Of a DNA stretch of 53,794 bases, positions 29,401-37,823 are shown in pieces. This DNA is from a bacterium (lineage in GTDB: Bacteria > Thermodesulfobiota > Thermodesulfobiia > Thermodesulfobiales > Thermodesulfobiaceae), in the NCBI GenBank assembly GCA_021783475.1, contig JAJXTU010000003.1, positions 1 through 53,794 on the forward strand, given 5' to 3'. A program made the position numbers and the translations under genes. A model generated the notes under the pieces. That model saw only the letters and a list, made by a program, of their open reading frames with translations. It was not told the DNA's origin and did no database searches. Each line of letters opens with the position of its first letter. Position 1 is the first letter of the stretch.

Positions 29401-29753
29401 CTAAGCATATCCTCAAAAAAGTCTATAGGTCTTTTCTTATAATATTTGTATCTGTTGAGCCAATAGGTTTTTGAAGAATTAAAAGCTGGCACGTCGTGAT
29501 AAAAGTCGTCAAACTCTAACATCAGCTTTTTTCTCAATTTTTTTATATACCTAAACTCCTCCAGCCTTTCAGGATATGGTGTTTTTTGAATTATTATAAA
29601 ATCATGCTCTCTCATTAAGCTCTCGTTCATCTCATCGGTTATATTAAATTCAATTGAATCAGAAAAGTACCTCTCTACAAACTTTGAAGGAAGCTTCATT
29701 CTGTAATAAGGGCAGCCTGTGTGATCGCTTACAACGCCTAAAATCTTTATCAT
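26436..29753 (-). CDS. Large multi-module glycosyltransferase (N-terminal GT4-like plus degenerate GT2-like modules), probable flagellin glycosylation
   Basis: 1105 aa; N-terminal VVSDHTGCPYYRMKLP...LMLEFDDFYHDVP...ICWFGSSSHVGDFDIV...RSPLKYYEYGCSNLAGV; later segments resemble GT2 acceptor regions; adjoins flagellin. Confidence 0.75.
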   Translation of the reverse strand: MIKILGVVSDHTGCPYYRMKLPSKFVERYFSDSIEFNITDEMNESLMREHDFIIIQKTPYPERLEEFRYIKKLRKKLMLEFDDFYHDVPAFNSSKTYWLNRYKYYKKRPIDFFEDMLRTVDKVVVSTKFLRDFYKNFNENIVVNPNNLDPDIFLKITPAKQLGVEDINICWFGSSSHVGDFDIVGDVLKEIALKYDNVKVHIGGDLQTYINLQVKDDKKNFHHWLPFDVYPFQYSNFQIAVAPILEHPFNRARSPLKYYEYGCSNLAGVYDRLDPYELEVEDRKCGILAKGRDQWFDAICELIENDDLRANIAKNARDDVLKNHIWSKEKAEKYLKDVVGIDEEDILHPKKTFQKLDYIPKKDDVLSIFYFYYPVDESLIEDEIKLLEEFTKGLNAELNILKMPEKIQNVYSFIENNLKGEHFAIVTPIFLPSESDFDVFKTLIRELEENDLDIISPTLLDMTGKILSCGMAFKEMDSLKGPVAPGYFLAESSPVFVDSVVQVMNALPFKFLVGKRSFIEKVNGVDTGDYENCEYAFIETLLRKRENLWVGVSKKCKVTYAFSESISQQLHAYRVGMEKDDQKKLFSRVEILPDFYIHSKWYVPNQWDTRIYKYGLTNKDRVLEMSSFERGQKFLSPYFSNDIQTDFLGISVLKREEDDLRDLHKTLSWQQFPVFQVIEFLDTQSFLDNLRSSKEEYFVVTDKDARFHPWFLSYVYGIAKKYSPQLITVDYILENEPVCTPGFSVEFLESYNYVGKTFVVEKKLLMQVLEERISDLPDLDSLFDELLESDLQEIENDIVEKLQSPSADFYYEVLLRISEKNPTTFRIPMHLVRSTSSRNIDEERVALIDHLRRIEFEYDRIEIIEDYFRIYPKVKEETTEIFIVGESAGDEVVNYLSKDFQVTRALNFKELNEAAKRSKAENMLILKSSIRKIDKDAVTGLTSYLSKDGVGITSLKALYSQNNLVMGLGLIVSKNNVTYAMHYSQIDEGGLTKRGAVVNNFISPIQEIFAINRDLYLRLNGVSDAPFSQLELALKALDLGRRTVILPDLVAYFEEPFKSDSSEFKRKSVSKELSRILNKYDKYIVSDADIFFNSMINSSFNDFEY

Positions 29754-30613
29754 CCTATTTGCTCCTCTTTAAATTTTTTTACAACATCCTTTAGCTCTTC
29801 AAAATTGTTCACAGAAGGCAGATGAACGTTCAGCTTCTCAAATGAAGCAACTGAGCTGTTATAAAGTTCAACTATTTTTTCTTTCATAGATTCGTTGCTC
29901 TTGCTTATGGCTAAAATATTATCTTTGAGATTCTGCTCTTTGGCAATCAAACCTGAAAAATAATCTTCTAAACGATTTACCCTATCTTCATTAATGGCCA
30001 ATTGATCTGATATGAGCGAGTAAAGGTTCTGACACAAGCCTTGTTTTTTTAGGTGAATGAAGTAATATTCATCGCCACTAACAGGGCACGCATCGAAGAA
30101 GCTCTCTTCCGATGCGCTTGATTGAAAGCTGTCCACGCTAACAACCTCAAGCTTTGATGACCCAAGGGAATCGTTAACTTTTTTTATCCACTCAAAAAAT
30201 GACAATTTAGTGAAGAATCTAATATACTTCCTATCATTAAAAACAGATTTGTAAAGCATATCGCCCCTTACTGTGCCCTCTAAAAGATTCTTTGAAGAGA
30301 TGTCCTGAAAAATGAGTCTTATATCGCCGCCTGGCTTTAGAATGTTCACGCAATCAATGAGAAATAAAGTTGGGTCAGTCAATGTGTGAATTACGTCTGA
30401 AATTATTATGTTTCCAAATAGATTATTGGGTAGATTGAATTTGCTAACAAAGCTTTCGTAATCTGAAGTTTCTATAAATCGAACAGAGCCTGACGACATT
30501 TCATTGCCTATATCCTCTGGAACGTCTATCATCAGGGCATCTCTTATATTATTTTTTAAGATTTCTTCTTTCAAAAAATTCTCTAAATTATGGTTAGTCT
30601 TGAACATCATCAT
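29750..30613 (-). CDS. SAM-dependent methyltransferase-like protein
   Basis: FGNIIISDVIHTLTDPTLFLIDCVNILKPGGDIRLIFQDIS; coiled-coil C-terminus. Confidence 0.7.
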   Translation of the reverse strand: MMMFKTNHNLENFLKEEILKNNIRDALMIDVPEDIGNEMSSGSVRFIETSDYESFVSKFNLPNNLFGNIIISDVIHTLTDPTLFLIDCVNILKPGGDIRLIFQDISSKNLLEGTVRGDMLYKSVFNDRKYIRFFTKLSFFEWIKKVNDSLGSSKLEVVSVDSFQSSASEESFFDACPVSGDEYYFIHLKKQGLCQNLYSLISDQLAINEDRVNRLEDYFSGLIAKEQNLKDNILAISKSNESMKEKIVELYNSSVASFEKLNVHLPSVNNFEELKDVVKKFKEEQIG

Positions 30614-31571
30614 CGCCTCTCATTTCTTTTTTAGCGCTAAGAGCCAACCGATCAAGAAGATCTGATATATCAAGACAAAACCTCTCTATTTCTTCCTTTT
30701 CGCCCGTCAAGCTGTCTAAAAACGCTTCATGTTCGCTAATCGTATTTAATCTATCGCCTAACACGTCAAGGCTATCAGGGGATTCTATTATTCGTTTTAA
30801 ATTAACGGGGTAATTCTTTTTATAAAGGCTAAAGCAGTTCTGAAGGGAGATAGACTCCTGGGTAGAGAAAAAATTATAAAGAAAATTATGCTTCTCCTTA
30901 AATAGAGCTAAAAATTCATTTTCAGGAAAGCGAGTGAATCCCAGCCAATAGATGTCCAGACTAACAAAATCAAAAAATTCTTTATTTAGTAGCTGTATCC
31001 ATTTTGCAAAGGATCTCCTTGAGAAAAAATTGAGGTTATTTTCATCCAGAATGCCATATTCATTGTAGTTAAATTTCCCGTAAAAAAGATTTAAGATGAC
31101 ATCCAGATTCGTTATATTTGGCAAACACAATAAAATATTAGATTCAGAATCCATTTTATCCAAAAAAATATTCAAAATTTCTTCTGGTTGTGCTAATTGA
31201 CAAAAGATATCAACCACCAAGATGTGATCAAATTTCACATCCAATTTTTCAAAGTCCTGCCACCCGACGCTATCTCTTTTATTTAAATTAGCCATAAACA
31301 AGCCTTCATAAGATTTTGACTCTTTTGCTTTTTTTATAGAATATTCTCGATCATCAATTCCATAAACCCTACATCCCTTTTCAGAACTCAGATATCTGCC
31401 CAAACCGCTATCTAAGGATCCCACTTCCAAAACAACGCTTTCAGGTCTAACCTGATCAAGCAGCAACTTATAAAATAGCACATTGTCAATAACCTGCTCG
31501 CTCAGATTGTATTTCTTTTTCTTGTCGCTTTCGCAAAACAAAAGATTTGTCTTAGCATTTCCTAAATTCAT
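30594..31571 (-). CDS. Class I SAM-dependent methyltransferase
   Basis: SVVLEVGSLDSGLGRYLSSEKGCRVYGIDDREYSIKKAKE; FDHILVVDIFCQLAQPEEILNIFL. Confidence 0.8.
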   Translation of the reverse strand: MNLGNAKTNLLFCESDKKKKYNLSEQVIDNVLFYKLLLDQVRPESVVLEVGSLDSGLGRYLSSEKGCRVYGIDDREYSIKKAKESKSYEGLFMANLNKRDSVGWQDFEKLDVKFDHILVVDIFCQLAQPEEILNIFLDKMDSESNILLCLPNITNLDVILNLFYGKFNYNEYGILDENNLNFFSRRSFAKWIQLLNKEFFDFVSLDIYWLGFTRFPENEFLALFKEKHNFLYNFFSTQESISLQNCFSLYKKNYPVNLKRIIESPDSLDVLGDRLNTISEHEAFLDSLTGEKEEIERFCLDISDLLDRLALSAKKEMRGDDDVQD

Positions 31572-31579
31572 CTTTCCCC

Positions 31580-32491
31580 CTATGCGTTAATTTTAACTTT
31601 TCTTAAAACATCAATTACATATTTTTTCTGTTCAAGAGATATGCTTTCTCTTTGTAAGATCTCTTTTAACCAAAGAAGCATCATATTTTTCCAAAAATCA
31701 AATAAATCGTTCTGAACACAGTATTCTCTTTCGCTTTCCAAAAAGAGAAGCAAACTCATAAGCATCTTATTCTTGCAAGAAGAAGATGTATTTTGAGAAT
31801 GAATTCTGTACCCTGCAACCGATTGATTGAAAAACTTAAACCTATACTTTTTTGATAGGGCCATCCAGAAAGGCATATCTTCTATAAAAACATTCTCATT
31901 GAATCCTCCAACATCTAAGATGCACTCGGTCTTAGCAAGCCAGGATGCGGTTGGCAAATATCCCTTAAAAAGAGTTTTATATGTCCCAAATTCATCTTCA
32001 TTTAGATAGTTAAAGTCATCCCTGTCAGAAGCAAGAACTGTCATCACGCTCTCTGACTCAACTGAGCCCTTTCTTATTTTCATAACCTCTCCCTGGTCGC
32101 TGATATACGTAGCATCACCAAAAACAATTGCATAGTTACCAGGCAAGCTTTCAAGCTCATTTACAAGCAAGCTTATCTTGTATGGGAAAATAATATCATC
32201 CGATGCAGTAAAAGAAAAATATTTCCCCTGAGCCCACTTTAGGCATTTACTTAATGTCTTTGTTATGCCGTTATTTTTATCCGAGTTTATGTATTCAAAT
32301 CTAACAAACCTGCTCTTACAGAGGTTTATCATTTCACATATCTTGCTGTGGGTATTGTCCGTCGAACAATCATTTATAATAATAAATTCAATATTGTCGT
32401 AATTTTGATCTATAACGCTTTTTATGGCTTCCTGTACAAATTTTTCGTGATTGTAAGCAGGCATAGCAATAGTTACAAGAGATTTTTCCAT
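31580..32491 (-). CDS. Family 2 glycosyltransferase
   Basis: LVTIAMPAYNHEKFVQEAIKSVIDQNYDNIEFIIINDCSTDNT; SFTASDDIIFP. Confidence 0.92.
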   Translation of the reverse strand: MEKSLVTIAMPAYNHEKFVQEAIKSVIDQNYDNIEFIIINDCSTDNTHSKICEMINLCKSRFVRFEYINSDKNNGITKTLSKCLKWAQGKYFSFTASDDIIFPYKISLLVNELESLPGNYAIVFGDATYISDQGEVMKIRKGSVESESVMTVLASDRDDFNYLNEDEFGTYKTLFKGYLPTASWLAKTECILDVGGFNENVFIEDMPFWMALSKKYRFKFFNQSVAGYRIHSQNTSSSCKNKMLMSLLLFLESEREYCVQNDLFDFWKNMMLLWLKEILQRESISLEQKKYVIDVLRKVKINA

Positions 32492-32561
32492 TAATTTCTC
32501 CTTAAAGACTATTTAGTACAATAGTATAATTATTATATATATCGACACTCTAAAAGCAAAT

Positions 32562-33110
32562 TTGAAAGAGAGGAGAAGTTCACAAATTTTAAACAATCCA
32601 AGAGGCATAGTCTTTCTTGACAGAGATGGCACAATAAACGAGAGAATTATAGATGGATACGTTACAGACAAGCTTGCCTTCAAGTTCATAAAGAATGCAA
32701 AGAAGGCGATAAAACTGCTCAATGAAGAAAAATTTATTACAGTTCTGATTACCAACCAAAGAGGCATAGCAAGGGGTCTGATGACCGAAGGCGACCTTGA
32801 AGAGATTCACAGCTTTATGCAAAATGAGCTCCTGAAATCAGGCGCTAAGATTGATAAAATATTTTTCTGTCCTCATGATATCTTAGACAATTGCAATTGC
32901 AGAAAGCCAAAACCAGGTATGATCCTTCAGGCACTTCTCGAGCTAGAAAGGGGTGGAGTAGATATTAGCGTGCCAAAATATTTTATAGGCGATACCGATA
33001 GTGATATGCAAACGGCAAAGAATGCAGGTATTATAGGCTTAAAAATAGGCGTAGAAAATGGGGATTTTGCAGATCTACTTGCTGCAGTAGAACATTTAAT
33101 CAAAAGCTAA
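32562..33110 (+). CDS. HAD-IIIA family phosphatase, D-glycero-D-manno-heptose-1,7-bisphosphate 7-phosphatase-like
   Basis: GIVFLDRDGTINERIIDGYVT; ITNQRGIARG; CPHDILDNCNCRKPKPGMI; FIGDTDSDMQTAKNAGI; start codon uncertain. Confidence 0.85.
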   Translation: MKERRSSQILNNPRGIVFLDRDGTINERIIDGYVTDKLAFKFIKNAKKAIKLLNEEKFITVLITNQRGIARGLMTEGDLEEIHSFMQNELLKSGAKIDKIFFCPHDILDNCNCRKPKPGMILQALLELERGGVDISVPKYFIGDTDSDMQTAKNAGIIGLKIGVENGDFADLLAAVEHLIKS

Positions 33111-33655
33111 TACTCAGCTACGCCTGTGGGCATTAGAAACTTTCTTGTCAAAAAGCCTTCTATCTCTCTAACGCACTCCTTTACATCTAAAATGTCTGTT
33201 CTAATCCTAATATCAGGGTTAACAGGCTCTTCATATACGTCATCAACCCCTGTAAAATTCTTTATTTCGCCCTTTCTTGCTCTTTTGTACATCCCCTTTA
33301 CGTCTCTTTTTTCACAAACCTCCAGCGCTACATCAAGGTATAGCTCGACAAAACCATCCCCGATAATCTCTTGTGCCTTCAGCCTTGCCTCAGAATAAGG
33401 AGCTACCATAGAAAGAATACAAGACACCCCTATATCCATAAGGTCTCGCGCTCTATTTGCAACTCTGATTATATTTTCTATCCTTGAAGACCTTGAGAAA
33501 TCCAAATCCTTAGAGATAGACGCTCTCACTCTATCCCCGTCAAAAAGCTCCACTTCAATTTCCTTGGAAGAAAGATTTTCATACAACTTCTTCCCCAGGG
33601 TAGTCTTTCCCGAACAGGGCAGACCAGTAATTAGTAAACAGAAAGTTTTTTGCAA
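33107..33655 (-). CDS. cysC: Adenylylsulfate (APS) kinase
   Basis: LLITGLPCSGKTTLGKKL; ELFDGDRVRASISKDLDFSRSSRIENIIRVANRARDLMDIG; VCEKRDVKGMYKRARKGEIKNFTGVDDVYEEPVNPDI. Confidence 0.9.
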   Translation of the reverse strand: MQKTFCLLITGLPCSGKTTLGKKLYENLSSKEIEVELFDGDRVRASISKDLDFSRSSRIENIIRVANRARDLMDIGVSCILSMVAPYSEARLKAQEIIGDGFVELYLDVALEVCEKRDVKGMYKRARKGEIKNFTGVDDVYEEPVNPDIRIRTDILDVKECVREIEGFLTRKFLMPTGVAEY

Positions 33656-33679
33656 GATGCACTCCTAAAATTTTATGTT

Positions 33680-33883
33680 TTATTTCTTCTCAAGAACGTC
33701 ATCAATAATGTCATCTTCCTTTGTATAAGTTGCTTCATCAGAAAGCTTCACCAGATCATCTTTAAGCAGATTTTTCTTATACAGTAAAAAGGTCAGATAA
33801 CTCTCTGCCTTGTCCACATCAGATTCTTGAAGGCTGTCAATAAGCTTTTTCAATTTTAACTTTTTATTATTAATCTTTATCAC
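33680..33883 (-). CDS. Small hypothetical protein (antitoxin-like)
   Basis: 67-aa charged helical ORF KLKKLIDSLQESDVDKAESYLTFLLYKKN...; no toxin partner adjacent. Confidence 0.5.
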   Translation of the reverse strand: MIKINNKKLKLKKLIDSLQESDVDKAESYLTFLLYKKNLLKDDLVKLSDEATYTKEDDIIDDVLEKK

Positions 33884-33948
33884 TCCTTTTTGTTAAGACG
33901 CCTGCTTTTATTATCATTTGAAAGCTTAGGATTGTCAAAGTAATTGCA

Positions 33949-35016
33949 TCAGGATTTTTTATTCATAAACTTTTCAAATTCGTTTTTATCAGATTCGAAA
34001 TACCTCGAAAGATATTTTAGAGCCTTTCTGATCAAAGGATTCTTCGGATAGACGCAGTGGAGAGTGAAGTTAAAATCAGCTCCCAAATAAGCCTTAACCT
34101 CAGGATTGGTCCAGCCTATTACAAATTTTTTTAGCTTGTTATCAAGACAATATTTAAGATTGTCAAACCAACTTAAAAAATACACGCTCATATCGAGCGC
34201 CTGAGGATATTTGAACCCAGCAATCTTATCGATAAGCATATCCTCACTCTGAAAGCATATCTTATATCCTATCAGTTCATTAGTAGTCCTTGTATAATAT
34301 GAAAAAATTTTTGCGCCTAAAGCCTTACTTCTAAAAAGCCCGCTGAAGAAATCAGGAGTCAATTTGTCAAAGTGAACATAGCTCTTATCGTATACATTCT
34401 CATACATTTGATAATACTCAGCCAACCTCGACTCATCAAAGGATCCTCCAGAATCCTCTACTTCAAGCCTCAAATCAGGCTTTTTCTTTAATTTTCTTCT
34501 AAAGTCATACCTTCTCTTCTGTGAAAACTTCATCAGATATTCATCAATGCTCTCAAAGTCTATAAATCTATACGCCAAGGCCTGTCCAGCTATGGTTACA
34601 AAGCCTCTTTTTTCAAGAGAGTCTATTAGCCTATCAGAGTTAGCATTTTCTCTTTCTGAAAGAAGTGGTGAATTTTTTGGAACATCCTTTACTATGAGAT
34701 ATTCAGTATCCCACCCCTCAAATATAGAATCTATAAACAAATCTGTGTCAATATCGGGCAGTACAAGATATTCTGACAGAGTAGTCCCCACAAAGGTTGC
34801 GACTGGCTTAAAAAAACCTCTTAATATTGGAAAGCTCTCTAAGGCTCTCAATTTTTTGGCAATAGGTTCATCAGCAGTCGTAAGAATATCAAAAATAGTT
34901 TCAAAGAGTATAACGCCGTTATTTTTTCTAACACGAAAGTCATACGGCGGAAATTTTGCAAACAACTCGATTAATTCAGATGGTTCTATTTGATTGAGCA
35001 TATTATTTATCGACAA
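33949..35016 (-). CDS. GNAT/FemAB-like (peptidogalycan/DUF482-type) acyltransferase
   Basis: KRRYDFRRKLKKKPDLRLEVEDSGG...YYQMYENVYDKSYVHFDKLTPDFFSGLF...NELIGYKICFQSEDMLIDKIAGF. Confidence 0.7.
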   Translation of the reverse strand: MSINNMLNQIEPSELIELFAKFPPYDFRVRKNNGVILFETIFDILTTADEPIAKKLRALESFPILRGFFKPVATFVGTTLSEYLVLPDIDTDLFIDSIFEGWDTEYLIVKDVPKNSPLLSERENANSDRLIDSLEKRGFVTIAGQALAYRFIDFESIDEYLMKFSQKRRYDFRRKLKKKPDLRLEVEDSGGSFDESRLAEYYQMYENVYDKSYVHFDKLTPDFFSGLFRSKALGAKIFSYYTRTTNELIGYKICFQSEDMLIDKIAGFKYPQALDMSVYFLSWFDNLKYCLDNKLKKFVIGWTNPEVKAYLGADFNFTLHCVYPKNPLIRKALKYLSRYFESDKNEFEKFMNKKS

Positions 35017-37027
35017 TCACGTCCCTAGTCCCAGAGTTTCCTTTTGGAGCCGATACTATACCCTTCTTTTCAAGCTGATCCATTATTCTGGCAGCTCTGG
35101 AAAAGCCGATCTTGAGCCTTGTCTGAAGATATGTGGTAGAAGCCCTTTTTGTAGATACAATTATCTCCCTTGCCTCATCAAAGAGCTCATCAAGCTCAAC
35201 CTCATCCTCGTCGTTGCTATTTTTTATCTCAAGTGGGGTCTTGTGCAATGATGGGTATTGTCGCCAATGCTCCACCAGAGCCTTTATCTCGTCATCATCT
35301 ACCAAACAGCCCTGTACCCTAATGGGCTTCAAGACTCCCTGAGGATAGTACAGCATATCGCCCCTGCCCAAGAGCCTCTCAGCTCCGCCAAAGTCAAGAA
35401 TTGTCCTTGAATCTACAAAACTTGAAACCGCAAAAGCAATCCTTGATGGTATATTCGCCTTTATGGTGCCCGTTATAACGTCTACCGAAGGCCTTTGTGT
35501 AGCAAGTATCAAATATATGCCTGTAGCCCTTGCCATCTGCGCCAAACGGAAGACGACCTCTTCCACCTCTTGTGAAGCAAGTTTCATCAAATCGGCAAAC
35601 TCATCAATTATTATGATGATATATGGCATCTTCTCTTCAGGAAATTGTTCGTTAAAGGTTTGAAGGTTTCTGACTCCCTTTTTCGCAAAAAGATCATATC
35701 TCTTCTCCATCTCATTTAAAGCGTATACCTTAAGAAGCTTGGCTGCGTCCTTTGCATTCACGATAATGGGCGTCCTAAGATGCGGTATGCCCTCATACAA
35801 AGATAGCTCTACCCTTTTTGGATCTATCAGAAGGAGTTCGAGATCCTTTGGCGTATTTCTTGCAAGAAGGCTCATTAATATTGAATTTACACAAACTGAT
35901 TTTCCTGCACCTGTAGCCCCTGCAATAAGCGTATGTGATAGATCGAATATATCCGCAACTACACTGTTTCCCAACACGTCTTTGCCAAGTGCTACCAAGA
36001 GTTTTGAGGGATTTTCCTTTACAGATTTGTCCATCAATATCTCAGATAACCTTACTGCAGATCTCTTGCTTTTTGGTATCTCTATTCCCAGAGTGCCCCT
36101 GCCAGGAATTGGACCATCAATCCTTACAGAGCTTGTAGCCAGACCCAGAGCCACCTCATCAGCAAGAGAGATTACCCTTTGGAGCTTGGTGCCGGGCGGG
36201 AGGGAAATCTCATAAAAAAGCAGAGTTGGTCCCTCATAAAAGCTTACTACTTTCACTTCTATACCAAAGTCAGAAAATACCTTTATCAATTTCTCTTTTA
36301 CCTTGGAGTGGTCAAGGGTAGATTTTGTCTGTATTGGCGGCTTAAAAAGAGATGGATTGGGCAGCTTATAAATTTTTTCAGAAACACTTGAACTTTGGCT
36401 TTGAACAGAGCCTCTTTCATAGTTAAAATCATCAGGCTTTTTCTGCCCTACAGAGCGATTTTTAAACTCAGGTTCTACTGCTGAGCTGATTTTAGTTTCA
36501 AGCGATCTTTTATTTAAATCTTTTTTTTTACCTATTTGATCGTTTTTTTTTAAGAAAGGCGGTAAAGATGGCTTTAATGAAGGCCATTTTTTATTATAAT
36601 AATAAATTTTTAGCAAAAGGAAAAAGAATAAAAAGAGTACTAAGAAAGTTGTAGCTCCCTGCACTCCGAAAAAGAATTTCAAGAAGGGAACGAATTTAGC
36701 TGAAATTACAGGTATTGGGCTTGTATTCGTAGGCCATATTGTAAAACCTATATCATACAAACCCAATAAAAAAACAGAACAAAGAGAAATAAGCAAAGAC
36801 AAGCCAAGCTCGGTAAAAAAAGTTTTTATGTTCGTGCTTAGCTTTAGATCGATTAAAAAAAGCGTCAAAAATAGAAAGAATGAAACGCCAAATTGACCCG
36901 ATATAATCCTAAGATACCTACCCATTTGGCCACTATCGGGCAGTATGCCAAAAATGATGACAACAATGTAAATAAACAGTACAAATATTTGAAAGTATTT
37001 GGCGTTAAACTTGACCGTCTTGCTCAT
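35003..37027 (-). CDS. ftsK: DNA translocase FtsK/SpoIIIE
   Basis: N-terminal TM segments; HTLIAGATGAGKSVCVNSILMSLL; LLLIDPKRVELSLYEGIPHL; ILATQRPSVDVITGTIKANIPSRIAF; C-terminal gamma winged helix. Confidence 0.96.
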   Translation of the reverse strand: MSKTVKFNAKYFQIFVLFIYIVVIIFGILPDSGQMGRYLRIISGQFGVSFFLFLTLFLIDLKLSTNIKTFFTELGLSLLISLCSVFLLGLYDIGFTIWPTNTSPIPVISAKFVPFLKFFFGVQGATTFLVLFLFFFLLLKIYYYNKKWPSLKPSLPPFLKKNDQIGKKKDLNKRSLETKISSAVEPEFKNRSVGQKKPDDFNYERGSVQSQSSSVSEKIYKLPNPSLFKPPIQTKSTLDHSKVKEKLIKVFSDFGIEVKVVSFYEGPTLLFYEISLPPGTKLQRVISLADEVALGLATSSVRIDGPIPGRGTLGIEIPKSKRSAVRLSEILMDKSVKENPSKLLVALGKDVLGNSVVADIFDLSHTLIAGATGAGKSVCVNSILMSLLARNTPKDLELLLIDPKRVELSLYEGIPHLRTPIIVNAKDAAKLLKVYALNEMEKRYDLFAKKGVRNLQTFNEQFPEEKMPYIIIIIDEFADLMKLASQEVEEVVFRLAQMARATGIYLILATQRPSVDVITGTIKANIPSRIAFAVSSFVDSRTILDFGGAERLLGRGDMLYYPQGVLKPIRVQGCLVDDDEIKALVEHWRQYPSLHKTPLEIKNSNDEDEVELDELFDEAREIIVSTKRASTTYLQTRLKIGFSRAARIMDQLEKKGIVSAPKGNSGTRDVIVDK

Positions 37028-37820
37028 TCACCACCTCTGAATATTTTAGAAAAAAATCACTACTCTCTTTAAACACCATATCCCTTTCGTTGTCAAGGGT
37101 TACCATATGATATGAATCGTGTAACTCGATAAATTTCTTATCCTTCGAGGACAGCTTGCTAAAAAGGTCTTTTGCATTTTTTATATCACAAAGGTCATCC
37201 TGTTTAGAGTGCAAGATTATAGTAGGAGTTTCAATTTCTTTCAAATAAGGTCTTATGTTCTTTGAAAGCCTTAAAAGCTCCCTAATTGAAATAGCGCTAT
37301 AGCTCTCATAAACGCCAGAAGATTTATTTTGCATAATCCTTAGAACCTGTCTCCTAACAGATTCATTTTTTATCCCGTATGGTTCAGCTTCTCTATAAGA
37401 ATAAAACCAGATAAATGGAGGAACAAATGCAAGCGGAAGCAAAAATTTATACCACGGGAGATTCCATCCATCTATCGCAAGGGTCGGCGAAAGCAATGCC
37501 TGTGCTTTAACGGGAAATTTTCTACAAATTTCAAGACAAAGCAGTGCACCCAGACATATTCCGCTTATAAAAACCTCATCATATTCGTTTGATATCGTCT
37601 TATATTTATCTTGTGCAAAATAAGACCAATCCTGCCACACAACCTTATCAAGGGCTGACGGCTTGCTGCAATGACCGGGCAGACAAGGAACAAAAACGTC
37701 AAATTTTAGAGAAAAAAGATACTTTGCAAACCTTGAAAGCTCAAGAGGGGTTCCTGTCATACCATGAAATAATATGACAGCCCTTCTATTGCCAGATTTT
37801 AATTCTATATCTTTAATCAA
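37005..37820 (-). CDS. Alpha/beta hydrolase (carboxylesterase-like)
   Basis: AVILFHGMTGTPLELSRFAKYL; VFISGICLGALLCLEI (nucleophile elbow GxCxG); TPTIILHSKQDDLCD; DSYHMVTLD. Confidence 0.88.
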   Translation of the reverse strand: MIKDIELKSGNRRAVILFHGMTGTPLELSRFAKYLFSLKFDVFVPCLPGHCSKPSALDKVVWQDWSYFAQDKYKTISNEYDEVFISGICLGALLCLEICRKFPVKAQALLSPTLAIDGWNLPWYKFLLPLAFVPPFIWFYSYREAEPYGIKNESVRRQVLRIMQNKSSGVYESYSAISIRELLRLSKNIRPYLKEIETPTIILHSKQDDLCDIKNAKDLFSKLSSKDKKFIELHDSYHMVTLDNERDMVFKESSDFFLKYSEVVNEQDGQV

Positions 37821-37823
37821 TTT

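Noticed and set aside
32562-32590. Possible rare ATT start codon for the gmhB-like gene (AGGAG then ATT at 32586)
   Set aside because: The TTG at 32562 has no SD, but the alternative is equally unproven; start site left uncertain rather than claimed.
34547-36215. Plus-strand ORFs of 148 and 158 aa (34547..34993, 35739..36215)
   Set aside because: Antisense to the GNAT-like and ftsK genes, with no plausible SD or protein motif.
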